The notes under the pieces: model-generated
Databases searched by the model: none
What the model was told of the DNA's origin: nothing
Seen by the model: the letters and a program-made list of their open reading frames with translations, nothing else
Position numbers and translations under genes: made by a program
DNA from: Arthrobacter sp. SO5
GTDB taxonomy: Bacteria; Actinomycetota; Actinomycetes; Actinomycetales; Micrococcaceae
Direction: 5' to 3'
NCBI RefSeq assembly: GCF_020532805.1
Contig: NZ_MQTQ01000065.1
Location: forward strand, 70,146-134,145
Length of the DNA: 64,000 nt
Shown: positions 8,658 to 18,200 of the stretch, piece after piece
How the letters are laid out: each line of letters begins with the position of its first letter
Position numbering within the stretch: the stretch's first letter is position 1

Positions 8658-8690
8658 GCCCAGGTTACTTAGCGCGAGTTACTGAGAGCG
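8649..8690 (+). repeat. three 14-bp repeats spanning the SURF1 stop codon
   Basis: Units at 8649-8662, 8663-8676 and 8677-8690 share GTTACTGAG or GTTACTTAG. The first unit contains the SURF1 TGA; the others carry further stop codons (TAG at 8670, TGA at 8683). Confidence 0.85.
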
Positions 8691-8730
8691 CCGGCAGGTA
8701 CCCGGAACTATTGCGGGTCCGTGCGGGGTC

Positions 8731-10329
<1,599 letters not shown>

Positions 10330-10521
10330 TGCAGCTAAGGCCTTTCACAACGGGGAACGCCGCGGCACAACGGATGGAAGCTGGAGGGGGCCGGGGCAGT
10401 GCGGCCGAGAGAACGGCCTTTACCAGTCTACCGGCCTTGCCCCTGCTCGATGACACGCTGCGGACCGGCCGGCCCCCGGGCCACCTTTGGCGGCAGTCTC
10501 CAGCATCCGGACGGCAGACTA

Positions 10522-10534
10522 GTAGGGCCCCTAC
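10522..10534. promoter_or_regulatory. perfect inverted repeat upstream of bioY
   Basis: GTAGGG-C-CCCTAC lies 74 bp before the bioY ATG in the 278-bp gap between the divergent ABC-F gene and bioY. It could be an operator of the biotin operon. It does not match the BioQ or BioR sites I know, so its role is open. Confidence 0.35.
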
Positions 10535-10607
10535 AAGAAAGAAGGGAAGCGACCGCCGTATCGTCGAAAGCAAGCCCCGTTCCCCGATCCGTGCGACAGG
10601 AATCATC

Positions 10608-11279
10608 ATGACCCAGACTGGCAACGTTGTCCCGGAAAAAGTCACGACCGCCAAGAAGCGGCGGGCCAGCTGGAACGCCACAGACCTCGGCCTCATCGCT
10701 GTGTTCGCGGCCCTCGTGGCCGGATCCGCGCTGATCGCCGCTGTCCCGGTGGGCGGACTGGGCGTCCCGATCACGGTGCAGACGCTCGCCGTGATGCTGA
10801 CCGGGCTCGCCCTCGGCCCGGGTCGTGCGTTCTCCGCCGTCGGATTGTATGTGCTCCTCGGACTTGCCGGACTGCCGATCTTCAGCGGCGGCCGCAGCGG
10901 CCTCGGCATCCTGGCCGGGCCCTCCGCCGGCTACATCATCGGTTTCCCGCTGGCCGCGGCGGCGGTGGGCTGGCTGGCCGCCGTCGTACTCCGCCGGACC
11001 GCCGGCCGGTCCGGGAAGATCCGGGCCGTTCTCCTCTTCGCCGCCGCGATGGTGAGCAGCATCATCTTTGTCCATGCCCTGGGGATCCTCGGCATGATGG
11101 TCAACGCCAAGCTGAGCCTGCCGGCGGCCTTCCTCGCGGACCTCGCGTATTACCCCGGCGATGTGATCAAGAACGTGCTTGCCGTGACCATCGCACTGTC
11201 CCTGCACAGGGCCTTCCCGGATCTGCTGCTCCGCCGCGTCCGCACGGCACCTGCCGGGCCGGCAAGCGCGCACCCGTGA
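10608..11279 (+). CDS. bioY: biotin transporter substrate-binding component BioY
   Basis: A 223-residue membrane protein, the S component of the biotin ECF transporter. About six hydrophobic helices are visible. Family hallmarks are VPITVQTLAVMLTGLALGPG near residue 48 and the GGRSGLGILAGPSAGYIIGF stretch near residue 87, which line the biotin site. ATG at 10608 has an ACAGGAA ribosome site; the frame is open further upstream but without BioY-like sequence. The stop overlaps the GTG of bioM by 4 bp, making bioY-bioM-bioN a tight operon. Confidence 0.93.
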   Translation: MTQTGNVVPEKVTTAKKRRASWNATDLGLIAVFAALVAGSALIAAVPVGGLGVPITVQTLAVMLTGLALGPGRAFSAVGLYVLLGLAGLPIFSGGRSGLGILAGPSAGYIIGFPLAAAAVGWLAAVVLRRTAGRSGKIRAVLLFAAAMVSSIIFVHALGILGMMVNAKLSLPAAFLADLAYYPGDVIKNVLAVTIALSLHRAFPDLLLRRVRTAPAGPASAHP

Positions 11280-12004
11280 GCATCATCCTGGACCGGGTGG
11301 CGGTGCGGGTCGCGGTGGATGGCCGTCCGGCCCCCAAGATCCTGCTCGATGAGCTGTCGCTTGAGCTCGTGGAGCGGCGGATCGGTGTCATCGGCGCCAA
11401 CGGGTCGGGCAAGTCCACGCTGCTCCGGCTTCTCAACGGGCTGGTTGCCCCCAGCAGCGGCAACGTCACGGTGGCTGGCTACGACACGGTCCGGAGCGTG
11501 CGGGACGTCCGGCGCCGGGTCGGGTTTGTCTTCACCGATCCGCTCTCCCAGTTGGTGATGCCCACCGGCCGGGAGGACGTGGAGCTGTCCCTGCGGCGCT
11601 CGGTGCGCAATCCCCGGGAACGCCGTGCGCTCGCGGAGTCGGCCCTGGCGCGGTTCGGGCTGCTGGCCCTGGCGGACCAGAGCATCTACGAGCTGTCCGG
11701 CGGCGAACGCCAGCTCCTGGCCCTCGCGGCGGTCCTGGCGGTGGACCCCGCGGTGCTGGTGCTCGACGAGCCGTCCACCCTGCTGGACCTGCGCAACCGC
11801 GAACTGCTCCGGCGGACCATCGCCGGGCTGAGCCAGCAGGTCATCCTCTCCACCCACGACCTCGAGCTGGCCCGGGACATGGACCGGGTCCTGGTGCTCG
11901 ATGCGGGCAAGGTGGTGTTCGACGGCGCCCCGGACGACGCCGTCGCCCAGTACCGCGCGCTGTGCACTGCGGGATTGGAGCTGCCGGCCGGGGAGCAGAA
12001 ATGA
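11276..12004 (+). CDS. bioM: biotin ECF transporter ATPase BioM
   Basis: A 242-residue ABC ATPase that energises biotin uptake with BioY and BioN. Walker A is GANGSGKST, the Q-loop lies in the FVFTDPLSQLVMP segment typical of ECF A components, the signature is LSGGERQLLAL, Walker B is VLVLDEPSTLLD and the switch histidine is in STHDLEL. Size and Q-helix match the CbiO/EcfA/BioM family. GTG start overlaps the bioY stop; the TGA overlaps the bioN ATG (ATGA). Confidence 0.93.
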   Translation: MSIILDRVAVRVAVDGRPAPKILLDELSLELVERRIGVIGANGSGKSTLLRLLNGLVAPSSGNVTVAGYDTVRSVRDVRRRVGFVFTDPLSQLVMPTGREDVELSLRRSVRNPRERRALAESALARFGLLALADQSIYELSGGERQLLALAAVLAVDPAVLVLDEPSTLLDLRNRELLRRTIAGLSQQVILSTHDLELARDMDRVLVLDAGKVVFDGAPDDAVAQYRALCTAGLELPAGEQK

Positions 12005-12633
12005 GCGGGCATGGTTTCCTGCTCGCCAACTATGTCCCGGGGGGATCGCCGGTCCACCGCTCGCCGCTGTGGCTGAAGTTCCTGCTGGTCCTGGCCTGCG
12101 GGATGGCGTCCTTCCTCATCGCCGACTGGGCGGTGTCCGCCTGCGTGCTGGTGCTCCTGTGCGGCGTGTTCCTCCTCAGCGGGGCCGGCGCCGCGCGCCT
12201 GGTCCGGGCCGTGCGTCCTGTCCTGCCGGTCCTCGCGGCGATCGGCCTGTTTCAGTGGTGGCAGCTCGGCGGCCCGACGGCGGCGCGGATCGTACTCAAC
12301 GTGCTCGTCTGCGTCGTTGCCGCCTCGATCCTGACGGCGACGACCCCTGTACAGGAACTCCTGGACGGGGTGGCCTCCCTGGCCCGTCCATTCCGGCGCT
12401 TCGGCGCGGACCCCGAACGCTTCGCCCTGACCATCGCCATCATGCTGCGCAGCATCCCGTTCGTCGCCGGAGCCTACGCCGACGTCCGGAACTCCGCCCG
12501 TGCCCGCGGGCTGGAGCGGAACCCCAGGGCCCTCGTGCTGCCCGTATTCATCACGTCCGTGGCCTTCGCCCGCCAAACCGGCGAGGCCCTGGCCGCACGG
12601 GGGCTGGGCGACGCCGAGGACCAGGGCTCCTAA
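12001..12633 (+). CDS. bioN: biotin ECF transporter transmembrane protein BioN
   Basis: A 210-residue membrane protein, the T component that couples BioM to BioY. Four to five hydrophobic helices are visible. The coupling helix carries the conserved Ala-Arg-Gly type motif in NSARARGLERNPR near residue 165, with a second ALAARGLGD near the end. ATG at 12001 overlaps the bioM stop. It is the last gene of the operon and is followed by the tandem repeat element. Confidence 0.92.
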   Translation: MSGHGFLLANYVPGGSPVHRSPLWLKFLLVLACGMASFLIADWAVSACVLVLLCGVFLLSGAGAARLVRAVRPVLPVLAAIGLFQWWQLGGPTAARIVLNVLVCVVAASILTATTPVQELLDGVASLARPFRRFGADPERFALTIAIMLRSIPFVAGAYADVRNSARARGLERNPRALVLPVFITSVAFARQTGEALAARGLGDAEDQGS

Positions 12634-12678
12634 CCCTCCCCTCCTCCTGCGGGACATGCGCTCCGCTTAGCCCTGCCT

Positions 12679-12769
12679 GGGGACATGCGCTCCCCTTCCC
12701 GCGGCCACTGGACATAGACCCACTGTGCCCATTGCCTGGCCCAAGGACTGGGCATGTCCCGCGGAACCT
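12679..12769. repeat. MITE-like repeat, copy A
   Basis: A 91-bp unit starting GGGGACATG and ending just after GGGCATGTCCC, so the ends are inverted repeats. It is about 91% identical to copy B (8 mismatches, no gaps). Further partial similarity extends upstream (TTAGCCC motif at 12667), and a third fragment GGGACATGCGCTCC lies at 12651. Confidence 0.8.
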
Positions 12770-12803
12770 CCTTAGGCACCTGCCCAGCCTTTAGCCCCTG
12801 CCC

Positions 12804-12894
12804 GGGGACATGTGCCGCCCTCCCCGCGGCCACTGGACATAGACCCACTATGCCCATTGCCTGGCCCGAGCACTGGGCATGTCCCCCGGAACCT
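12804..12894. repeat. MITE-like repeat, copy B
   Basis: Second 91-bp copy, 125 bp downstream of copy A. Its right end overlaps the last two bases of the thiolase stop codon. The core around TGGACATAGACCCACT is nearly identical between the two copies. No open frame is conserved through it. Confidence 0.8.
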
Positions 12895-14092
12895 AGGGGA
12901 ACGTGCGGTATTCCAGCAGCGCGGCGGTGCCCATGCCGCCGGCGATGCTGATCAGGGCCAGTGCCAGCAGTCCATCCGAGCCGCGGCGGCGGGCCTGGGC
13001 CAGCAGCCGCGTGACCAGCACCGCGCCCGAGGCGCCGTAGGCGTGCCCCAACGCCAGGGCCCCGCCGTCGAGGTTTGCTCGGTCCGGGTCAATGGCCAGC
13101 AGGTCCAGGCAGGCAAGGGCCTGGGCAGCGAACGCCTCGTTGAACTCGACCAGGCCCAGCTCGCCGCCCGTGAGACCCACAGCGTCCAGCAGCCTCCGCC
13201 CGGCCGCCGCCGCGCCGATGCCGAGGAATTGCGGGTCCACGCCGGCGGTGTCGGTACCGAGCACCAGCAGGCCGTCGCGGGCGCCCAGTTCGCGCGCCCG
13301 CTGCACGGAGGTGATCACGACGGCGGCCGCACCGTCCGCGTCGAAGCAGGAGTTCCCGGCGGTGACGGTGCCCCCAGCGGCAAACGCCGGCGGGAACCGC
13401 GCCAGCACAGCCCCGGACAGCCCCGGCCGCGGCCCGTCATCCGCCGTCACGGGCCTGTTCGGGCCCGCCAACGGGACCAGTTCGCCGTCGAACAGCCCGG
13501 CAGCGGCGGCGGCAAGGGCCCTGCAGTGGCTGCGCAGCGCAAAGGCGTCCTGCCGTTCCCGGGCGATGCCGTAGCGGGCGGCCACGTTTTCGGCGGCCAC
13601 CCCCATGTCCGGATCCCCGTGGCCCGGCGGCGCGAACTGCGCCCGCGCGAAGAACTCGGGATCGCCCTGGGAACCGGGGTGGGCGCGGAGCGGCGCCGTG
13701 CTGATGCTTTCCACGCCGCCGGCGAGGTACACGCTGCCCCCGATGCCTCCGCCGGCTGCCACGAGTCGGGAAGCGAGCACGATCGCGTCCAGTCCGGAAC
13801 CGCACTGCCGGTCCACCGTGAGTCCGGGGACGCTGACCGGCAGCCCGGCCTCCAGTGCCGAGAGCCGGGCCACGTTCCCGCCGCCGCCCACGGCGTTACC
13901 GATCACCACGTCCGCCACCGACCCGGGTGCCACACCGGCATCGTCGAGGAGGCTGCGGAGCACCGGTGCCAGGAGCTCGTGGGCACGCAGGGTCTTCAGC
14001 GCCCCGTTGGAGCGGCAGATGGGGGTGCGGCGGGCGGCGATGATGACCGGCTGCCGGTCCTCCGGCAGGGTCCCGGTCCGGAGCTCAGCCAA
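12893..14092 (-). CDS. thiolase family acyltransferase with Cys-to-Ser change
   Basis: A 399-residue thiolase, which would cleave 3-ketoacyl-CoA or condense acyl-CoAs. The nucleophile C97 is in DRQCGSGLDAI, and the NEAFAAQAL and GGALALGHAYGASGA motifs are intact. The second active-site cysteine of the canonical CxGGGxG loop is a serine (S382 in SIAGGMG), so the reaction may differ or be slower. TTG start; the gene overlaps the stop of the upstream acyl-CoA synthetase gene by 8 bp, so the pair is translationally coupled and probably handles the same acyl chain. Confidence 0.85.
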   Translation of the reverse strand: MAELRTGTLPEDRQPVIIAARRTPICRSNGALKTLRAHELLAPVLRSLLDDAGVAPGSVADVVIGNAVGGGGNVARLSALEAGLPVSVPGLTVDRQCGSGLDAIVLASRLVAAGGGIGGSVYLAGGVESISTAPLRAHPGSQGDPEFFARAQFAPPGHGDPDMGVAAENVAARYGIARERQDAFALRSHCRALAAAAAGLFDGELVPLAGPNRPVTADDGPRPGLSGAVLARFPPAFAAGGTVTAGNSCFDADGAAAVVITSVQRARELGARDGLLVLGTDTAGVDPQFLGIGAAAAGRRLLDAVGLTGGELGLVEFNEAFAAQALACLDLLAIDPDRANLDGGALALGHAYGASGAVLVTRLLAQARRRGSDGLLALALISIAGGMGTAALLEYRTFP

Positions 14093-15527
14093 GTCGCCGG
14101 ATCCTGGGATCGTTGCCGGCGATCCAGTCGAGCAGGAGCTGCCGGCTGAGCTTGCCGCGGTCCGTCACCGGCAGCTCGGCCAGCGCAAAGAACTCCAGCG
14201 GGCGCTTGCTGCGCGGCAGCACGTCCTCCACGCCCGCTGTGAGCTGGGTCGCGGTGACCCCGCCGTGGGACAGGACGACGGCGGCCACGACGCGCTGACC
14301 CCGGATGTCGTCCGGCCGGCCGGCCGCCACCGCCGAGGCGACGCCGGGGACTGAAGCGAGGGCCAGTTCCACCTCGTGGGGGTAGACGTTGGTTCCGGCC
14401 GTGATGATCATGTCCGAGCGCCGGCCGAGCATGTGCAAGGTCCCGTCGGCGACGTAGCCCTGGTCTCCCACGGTGTACCAGCCCGCAAAGCTGCGCAGGG
14501 CGTCGCCGTCGTCGCCCCAGAGGTAGCCCTCGCTGACCATCCCGCTGCGGACGCAGATATTGCCGTCCCTGCCGTCCGGACGTTCCGCCCCCGCGTCGTC
14601 CAGGATCCGGACCTCGACGCCGGGAAACGGGCGCCCGATGCCCGTCCCGCCGGGTGCCGTAGCCTGCCCGGGCAGCAGCCCGGCCCCGGAGACGAAGCTG
14701 AGCTCCGAGGCCCCGTAATACTCAAAGATGGTCGCGTTGGGCGCCCAGCGGCGTGCCGCTTCCAGCGTCCGGGCATCGAGCTTCGAGCCGGCACAGATGA
14801 TGGTGCGGATCCCCGAGGCGTCCACGCCCCCGCTCAGGCCCCGCTCGCTGAGCAGCCTCAGCATCGTGGGAACCAGGACCAGGCGGGTGATCCCGTCGTG
14901 GACCACTGCGGCGTGCGCGTCGCCGACGTCGAAGCGCGCCAGGCTGTGGAATTCCGACCCGGCGTAGAGGCACTCGGCCAGGGCGTACAGGTTCAGGCTG
15001 GCGGCGAGCGGCCCGGGCGCCAGGGTCCGGTCCTGCGGGGTCAGGCCGAAGAACTCGATCGAGGCCTCGAACGACTTCTGCCAGGACCGGCGCGTGCGCG
15101 TGAAGGCTTTGGGAACGGCGGTGGTGCCTGACGTGAGACCGATCAGGAACCGTGAATCGGCCGGCCCGTCAATGAGTTCGACCTCGGCCGCCGCGGCGCC
15201 GGCCACGGAGCCAGGCGCGGGGGACCCTCCGGCCACAGCCGACGGCGCCGCCGCCCGGATCCTGTCCGTGATCGTGTCCTGCAGCTGCTGCGGCCAGGAC
15301 GGATCCAGCACCGCGCACTGCCGCTCCCCCGCGACGGCGGCAGCGAAGGCGACGGCGAACTGCACGGAGTTGTGTTCTGAGAGCACGGTGACGGCCGGCG
15401 CCGCGGCCACCTGCGCCGCAGCGGCCTCGCACAGGCCCGCCCAACCCAGGCGCTGTCCGGCCACGACGACGGCGGTGGCGTCGGGGCGCTCGCCGGCCCA
15501 GTGCCGGAGTCTGTCGAGGAAAGGCAT
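14085..15527 (-). CDS. acyl-CoA synthetase (AMP-forming)
   Basis: A 480-residue ANL-superfamily enzyme that activates a carboxylic acid to an acyl-adenylate and then to acyl-CoA. Motifs in order: LIGLTSGTTAVPKAF (P-loop), YYGASELSF, YTVGDQGYV, and DRGKLSRQ near the C-terminus with the catalytic lysine. It is somewhat shorter than typical long-chain synthetases; the substrate is unknown. ATG at 15527 is preceded after 7 nt by a TAAAGT box, suggesting a leaderless mRNA. The longer open frame upstream would overlap the divergent metallopeptidase gene and is not used. Confidence 0.88.
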   Translation of the reverse strand: MPFLDRLRHWAGERPDATAVVVAGQRLGWAGLCEAAAAQVAAAPAVTVLSEHNSVQFAVAFAAAVAGERQCAVLDPSWPQQLQDTITDRIRAAAPSAVAGGSPAPGSVAGAAAAEVELIDGPADSRFLIGLTSGTTAVPKAFTRTRRSWQKSFEASIEFFGLTPQDRTLAPGPLAASLNLYALAECLYAGSEFHSLARFDVGDAHAAVVHDGITRLVLVPTMLRLLSERGLSGGVDASGIRTIICAGSKLDARTLEAARRWAPNATIFEYYGASELSFVSGAGLLPGQATAPGGTGIGRPFPGVEVRILDDAGAERPDGRDGNICVRSGMVSEGYLWGDDGDALRSFAGWYTVGDQGYVADGTLHMLGRRSDMIITAGTNVYPHEVELALASVPGVASAVAAGRPDDIRGQRVVAAVVLSHGGVTATQLTAGVEDVLPRSKRPLEFFALAELPVTDRGKLSRQLLLDWIAGNDPRIRRLG

Positions 15528-15534
15528 CGGCTCA

Positions 15535-15540
15535 ACTTTA
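15535..15540 (-). promoter_or_regulatory. -10 box of acyl-CoA synthetase gene
   Basis: TAAAGT on the minus strand ends 7 nt before the ATG at 15527, a leaderless arrangement without a ribosome site. Confidence 0.45.
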
Positions 15541-15573
15541 CCGGCACGGCACGCTCCCGTCGGCGGTAACCGA

Positions 15574-15579
15574 TATTGT
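15574..15579 (+). promoter_or_regulatory. -10 box of metallopeptidase gene
   Basis: TATTGT ends 6 nt before the ATG at 15586. It is back to back with the acyl-CoA synthetase -10 box inside a 58-bp divergent gap. Confidence 0.45.
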
Positions 15580-15585
15580 GACAGC

Positions 15586-16473
15586 ATGAGTTTTAATGAC
15601 AACGTCCAGCTGGACCCCTCGCAGGTCCAGGATCGTCGGGGCATGGGCCGCGGCGGCAAGGTCGGAGTGGGCATCGGCGGCGGCATCGTGCTGCTGATCG
15701 CGGCCCTGCTCGGGATCGATCCGCAGCTTCTTTCAGGACTTGGCGGCACCACCCAGGACTCCGGTTCGCAGACCCAGAGCTCCAGCCCGGCCTGCAAGAC
15801 CGGTGCGGATGCCGATGCCCGGCTCGACTGCAGGATTACCGGCACGGTGAACAGCCTCAACGCGTTCTGGCCCGACTACCTGGCCCAGTACAACAAGCAG
15901 TATCCCCAGCCGAAGACCGTGATCTTCGCCGGCGGCACCGGCACGGGCTGCGGCGCGGCGACGTCCGAGGTGGGTCCGTTCTACTGCCCGGCCGACTCGA
16001 CGGCCTACTTTGACCCGGGCTTCTTCCAGGAACTCGTGGACCGGTTCGGCTCCTCCGGCGGCCCGCTGGCCCAGGAATACGTCGTCGCACACGAGTTCGG
16101 CCACCACGTCCAGAACGTGCTCGGCAACCTGGACCGCGCGCAGCAGGACCCCCAGGGGCCGGCGTCGGGCGCTGTCCGGGTGGAATTGCAGGCCGACTGC
16201 TATGCGGGCCTGTGGGCGCGGTACGCGAGCACCACGAATGACCCCGCCACCGGCCAGCCGTACCTGGAACCGCTGAAGGCGCAGGACCTGCAGGATGCGC
16301 TCTCCGCCGCCTCGGCCGTGGGCGATGACCGGATCCAGAAGGCCTCGACCGGCCGCGTCTCGCCCGAGAGCTGGACGCACGGCTCCAGCGCGCAGCGGCA
16401 GAAGTGGTTCTCGCAGGGCTACAAGACCGGCGACATCAACCAGTGCGACACCTTCAGCGTCGCGACCCCCTGA
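15586..16473 (+). CDS. YpfJ-type neutral zinc metallopeptidase
   Basis: A 295-residue membrane-anchored protein. A short cytoplasmic N-terminus is followed by one hydrophobic helix near residues 25-43 and an extracytoplasmic domain. The zinc site is HEFGH at 169-173, with the third ligand probably in VELQADCYAG. Cysteine pairs (C70/C82 and C122/C134 region) may form disulfides. The protein matches the putative neutral zinc metallopeptidase family (YpfJ/KPN_02809), whose substrates are unknown. A TATTGT box lies 6 nt before the ATG. The neighbouring acyl-CoA synthetase gene is divergent. Confidence 0.88.
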   Translation: MSFNDNVQLDPSQVQDRRGMGRGGKVGVGIGGGIVLLIAALLGIDPQLLSGLGGTTQDSGSQTQSSSPACKTGADADARLDCRITGTVNSLNAFWPDYLAQYNKQYPQPKTVIFAGGTGTGCGAATSEVGPFYCPADSTAYFDPGFFQELVDRFGSSGGPLAQEYVVAHEFGHHVQNVLGNLDRAQQDPQGPASGAVRVELQADCYAGLWARYASTTNDPATGQPYLEPLKAQDLQDALSAASAVGDDRIQKASTGRVSPESWTHGSSAQRQKWFSQGYKTGDINQCDTFSVATP

Positions 16474-16497
16474 CCACGTCCCTGAACTCAGGGGCAG

Positions 16498-16519
16498 CCG
16501 CGGATTAACCGCGGATTAA
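16498..16519 (+). repeat. 11-bp tandem duplication after metallopeptidase gene
   Basis: Two units of CCGCGGATTAA (16498-16508 and 16509-16519), starting 25 bp after the stop codon and running into the terminator. Confidence 0.75.
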
Positions 16520-16567
16520 CGACGACGGCGGCCGGCCACCTGATAGGTGACCGGCCGCCGTCGTCGT
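16519..16567. terminator. bidirectional terminator before sufT
   Basis: A 22-bp stem with one mismatch (ACGACGACGGCGGCCGG and its complement) and a TGATA loop lies between the convergent metallopeptidase and suf operon ends. Confidence 0.8.
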
Positions 16568-16583
16568 CAGGGGCGGTGGGGTC

Positions 16584-16916
16584 CTAGATATTGAAACCCA
16601 GGGCGCGCATCTGGTCGCGGCCGTCTTCGGTGATCCGTTCCGGACCCCAGGGCGGCATCCACACCCAGTTCAGCCGCCACTCGTCAACAATCCCGTCCAG
16701 GGCCTGGCCGACCTGTTCCTCGATCACATCGGTGAGCGGGCACGCGGCCGTGGTGAGCGTCATGTCGATGAGCAGGGCGCCGTCGTCGTCCGAGTACTTC
16801 AGGCCGTACAGCAGGCCCAGATCAACGATGTTGACCCCGAGTTCCGGGTCGATCACGTCCTTCAGTGCCTCTTCGACATCCTCGAGGCCCGTGCGGGCCA
16901 CATTGAGTTCGGTCAT
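16584..16916 (-). CDS. sufT: SufT/MIP18-type Fe-S assembly factor (DUF59)
   Basis: A 110-residue protein of the MIP18/PaaD/SufT family that helps mature Fe-S proteins. It has the family core DPELGVNIVDLGLLYG near residue 23 and the conserved cysteine in TTAACPLTDVIEEQV near residue 59, ending with the WMPPWGPERIT segment. Last gene of the suf operon, 13 bp after sufC. It ends at a strong bidirectional terminator. Confidence 0.9.
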   Translation of the reverse strand: MTELNVARTGLEDVEEALKDVIDPELGVNIVDLGLLYGLKYSDDDGALLIDMTLTTAACPLTDVIEEQVGQALDGIVDEWRLNWVWMPPWGPERITEDGRDQMRALGFNI

Positions 16917-16929
16917 GGCGTAGTCCTAA

Positions 16930-17727
16930 CTAGGCCTGTGCTGCAGCCGAAGCGGCAGCGATGGTGGCTGCCCCTGCGCCGGTGGCGTAGCGGTCATAGC
17001 CTTCTTCTTCGAGGCGGTCGGCGAGCTCCGGGCCGCCCTCTTCCACAACCTGGCCGTCAACGAACACGTGCACGAACTCCGGCTTGATGTAGCGCAGGAT
17101 CCGGGTGTAGTGCGTAATGAGCAAGGTGCCCATCTTGCCTTCGGCGTGGGCGCGGTTGACGCCCTCGGAGACGACCTTGAGCGCGTCGACGTCGAGGCCG
17201 GAGTCGGTCTCGTCGAGGATGGCGAACTTCGGCTTGAAGAGCTCCAGCTGCAGGATCTCGACGCGCTTCTTCTCGCCGCCGGAGAAGCCTTCGTTGACGT
17301 TGCGCTGGGTGAAGTCGGCGTCGATGCGCAGCTGCGCCATCGCGGCCTTGACGTCCTTGGTCCAGGTGCGCAGCTTGGGGGCTTCGCCGTCGATGGCGGT
17401 CTTGGCGGTGCGCAGGAAGTTCGTCATGCTCACGCCGGGGACCTCCACCGGGTACTGCATGGCCAGGAACAGGCCGGCGCGGGCGCGCTGGTCCACGCTC
17501 ATCGCAAGGACATCCTCGCCGTCCAGCGTGATGGTGCCGGACGTGACGTTGTAGCGCGGGTGCCCGGCGATGGTGGAGGCCAGGGTGGACTTGCCGGAGC
17601 CGTTGGGGCCCATGATGGCGTGGGTTTCGCCGGTCCGGATGGTCAGGCTGACGCCCTTCAGGATTTCCTTCGTGCCCTGCTCGGTGTCAATGCTGACGTG
17701 CAGGTCCTTGATCTCAAGAGTAGACAT
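16930..17727 (-). CDS. sufC: Fe-S cluster assembly ATPase SufC
   Basis: A 265-residue ABC-type ATPase that drives the SufBCD scaffold. Walker A is GPNGSGKST, the signature is FSGGEKKRVEI as in all SufC, Walker B is FAILDETDSGLDVDAL, and the switch histidine is in LITHYTRIL. The C-terminal Ala-rich tail is slightly longer than in E. coli SufC. ATG at 17727 has a GGAG ribosome site (AGAGGAGAACAAGGCAC); an upstream frame extension of 49 residues is not SufC-like. Confidence 0.96.
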   Translation of the reverse strand: MSTLEIKDLHVSIDTEQGTKEILKGVSLTIRTGETHAIMGPNGSGKSTLASTIAGHPRYNVTSGTITLDGEDVLAMSVDQRARAGLFLAMQYPVEVPGVSMTNFLRTAKTAIDGEAPKLRTWTKDVKAAMAQLRIDADFTQRNVNEGFSGGEKKRVEILQLELFKPKFAILDETDSGLDVDALKVVSEGVNRAHAEGKMGTLLITHYTRILRYIKPEFVHVFVDGQVVEEGGPELADRLEEEGYDRYATGAGAATIAAASAAAQA

Positions 17728-17809
17728 GTGCCTTGTTCTCCTCTGCACCGTGCCCTCCGGCACCGTGCGGTTTCTTGTCGATAAGTGTTGTTGTGCCAGG
17801 TGCTGGCAC

Positions 17810-18169
17810 CTAGCTGAAGTTCGGCGCCTCGGCACCGTTGAGGACGTTGGTGAAGTCCACGTAGACCTCGTCATCCACGACGCTCACGGCGAAAACGGGG
17901 ACAGGATCATAGGCCGGCAGCTGGAGCGGCTCGCCGCTGCGCAGGTCGAACTGGGAACCGTGGCCCCAGCATTCGATCTTGCAGCCTTCCACTTCTCCTT
18001 CGGAGAGGGAAATGTCCGCGTGCGAGCAGGTGTCACCGATGGCGTGGATCTCGCCCATCGAGTCCTTCACGATCGCTACGGGGTAGTCGTCGATCAGGAT
18101 CCGCAGCGCCTGCTTGAGGTGGATCTCGCTGGCGTTGCAGACAAGCTCGCCCTTTGGCTGTTCAGTCAT
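17810..18169 (-). CDS. Rieske-type [2Fe-2S] ferredoxin
   Basis: A 119-residue soluble Rieske protein like the ferredoxin subunit of non-heme iron dioxygenases. The cluster ligands are in CSH near residue 48 and CWGH near residue 68, matching CxH...CxxH. It is embedded between sufD and sufC, so it may carry electrons for cluster assembly or be a client or sensor of the pathway; no oxygenase partner gene is nearby. Confidence 0.92.
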   Translation of the reverse strand: MTEQPKGELVCNASEIHLKQALRILIDDYPVAIVKDSMGEIHAIGDTCSHADISLSEGEVEGCKIECWGHGSQFDLRSGEPLQLPAYDPVPVFAVSVVDDEVYVDFTNVLNGAEAPNFS

Positions 18170-18200
18170 TGATGGCTTCCGTGTCCTCTAGTGCTGCGCA

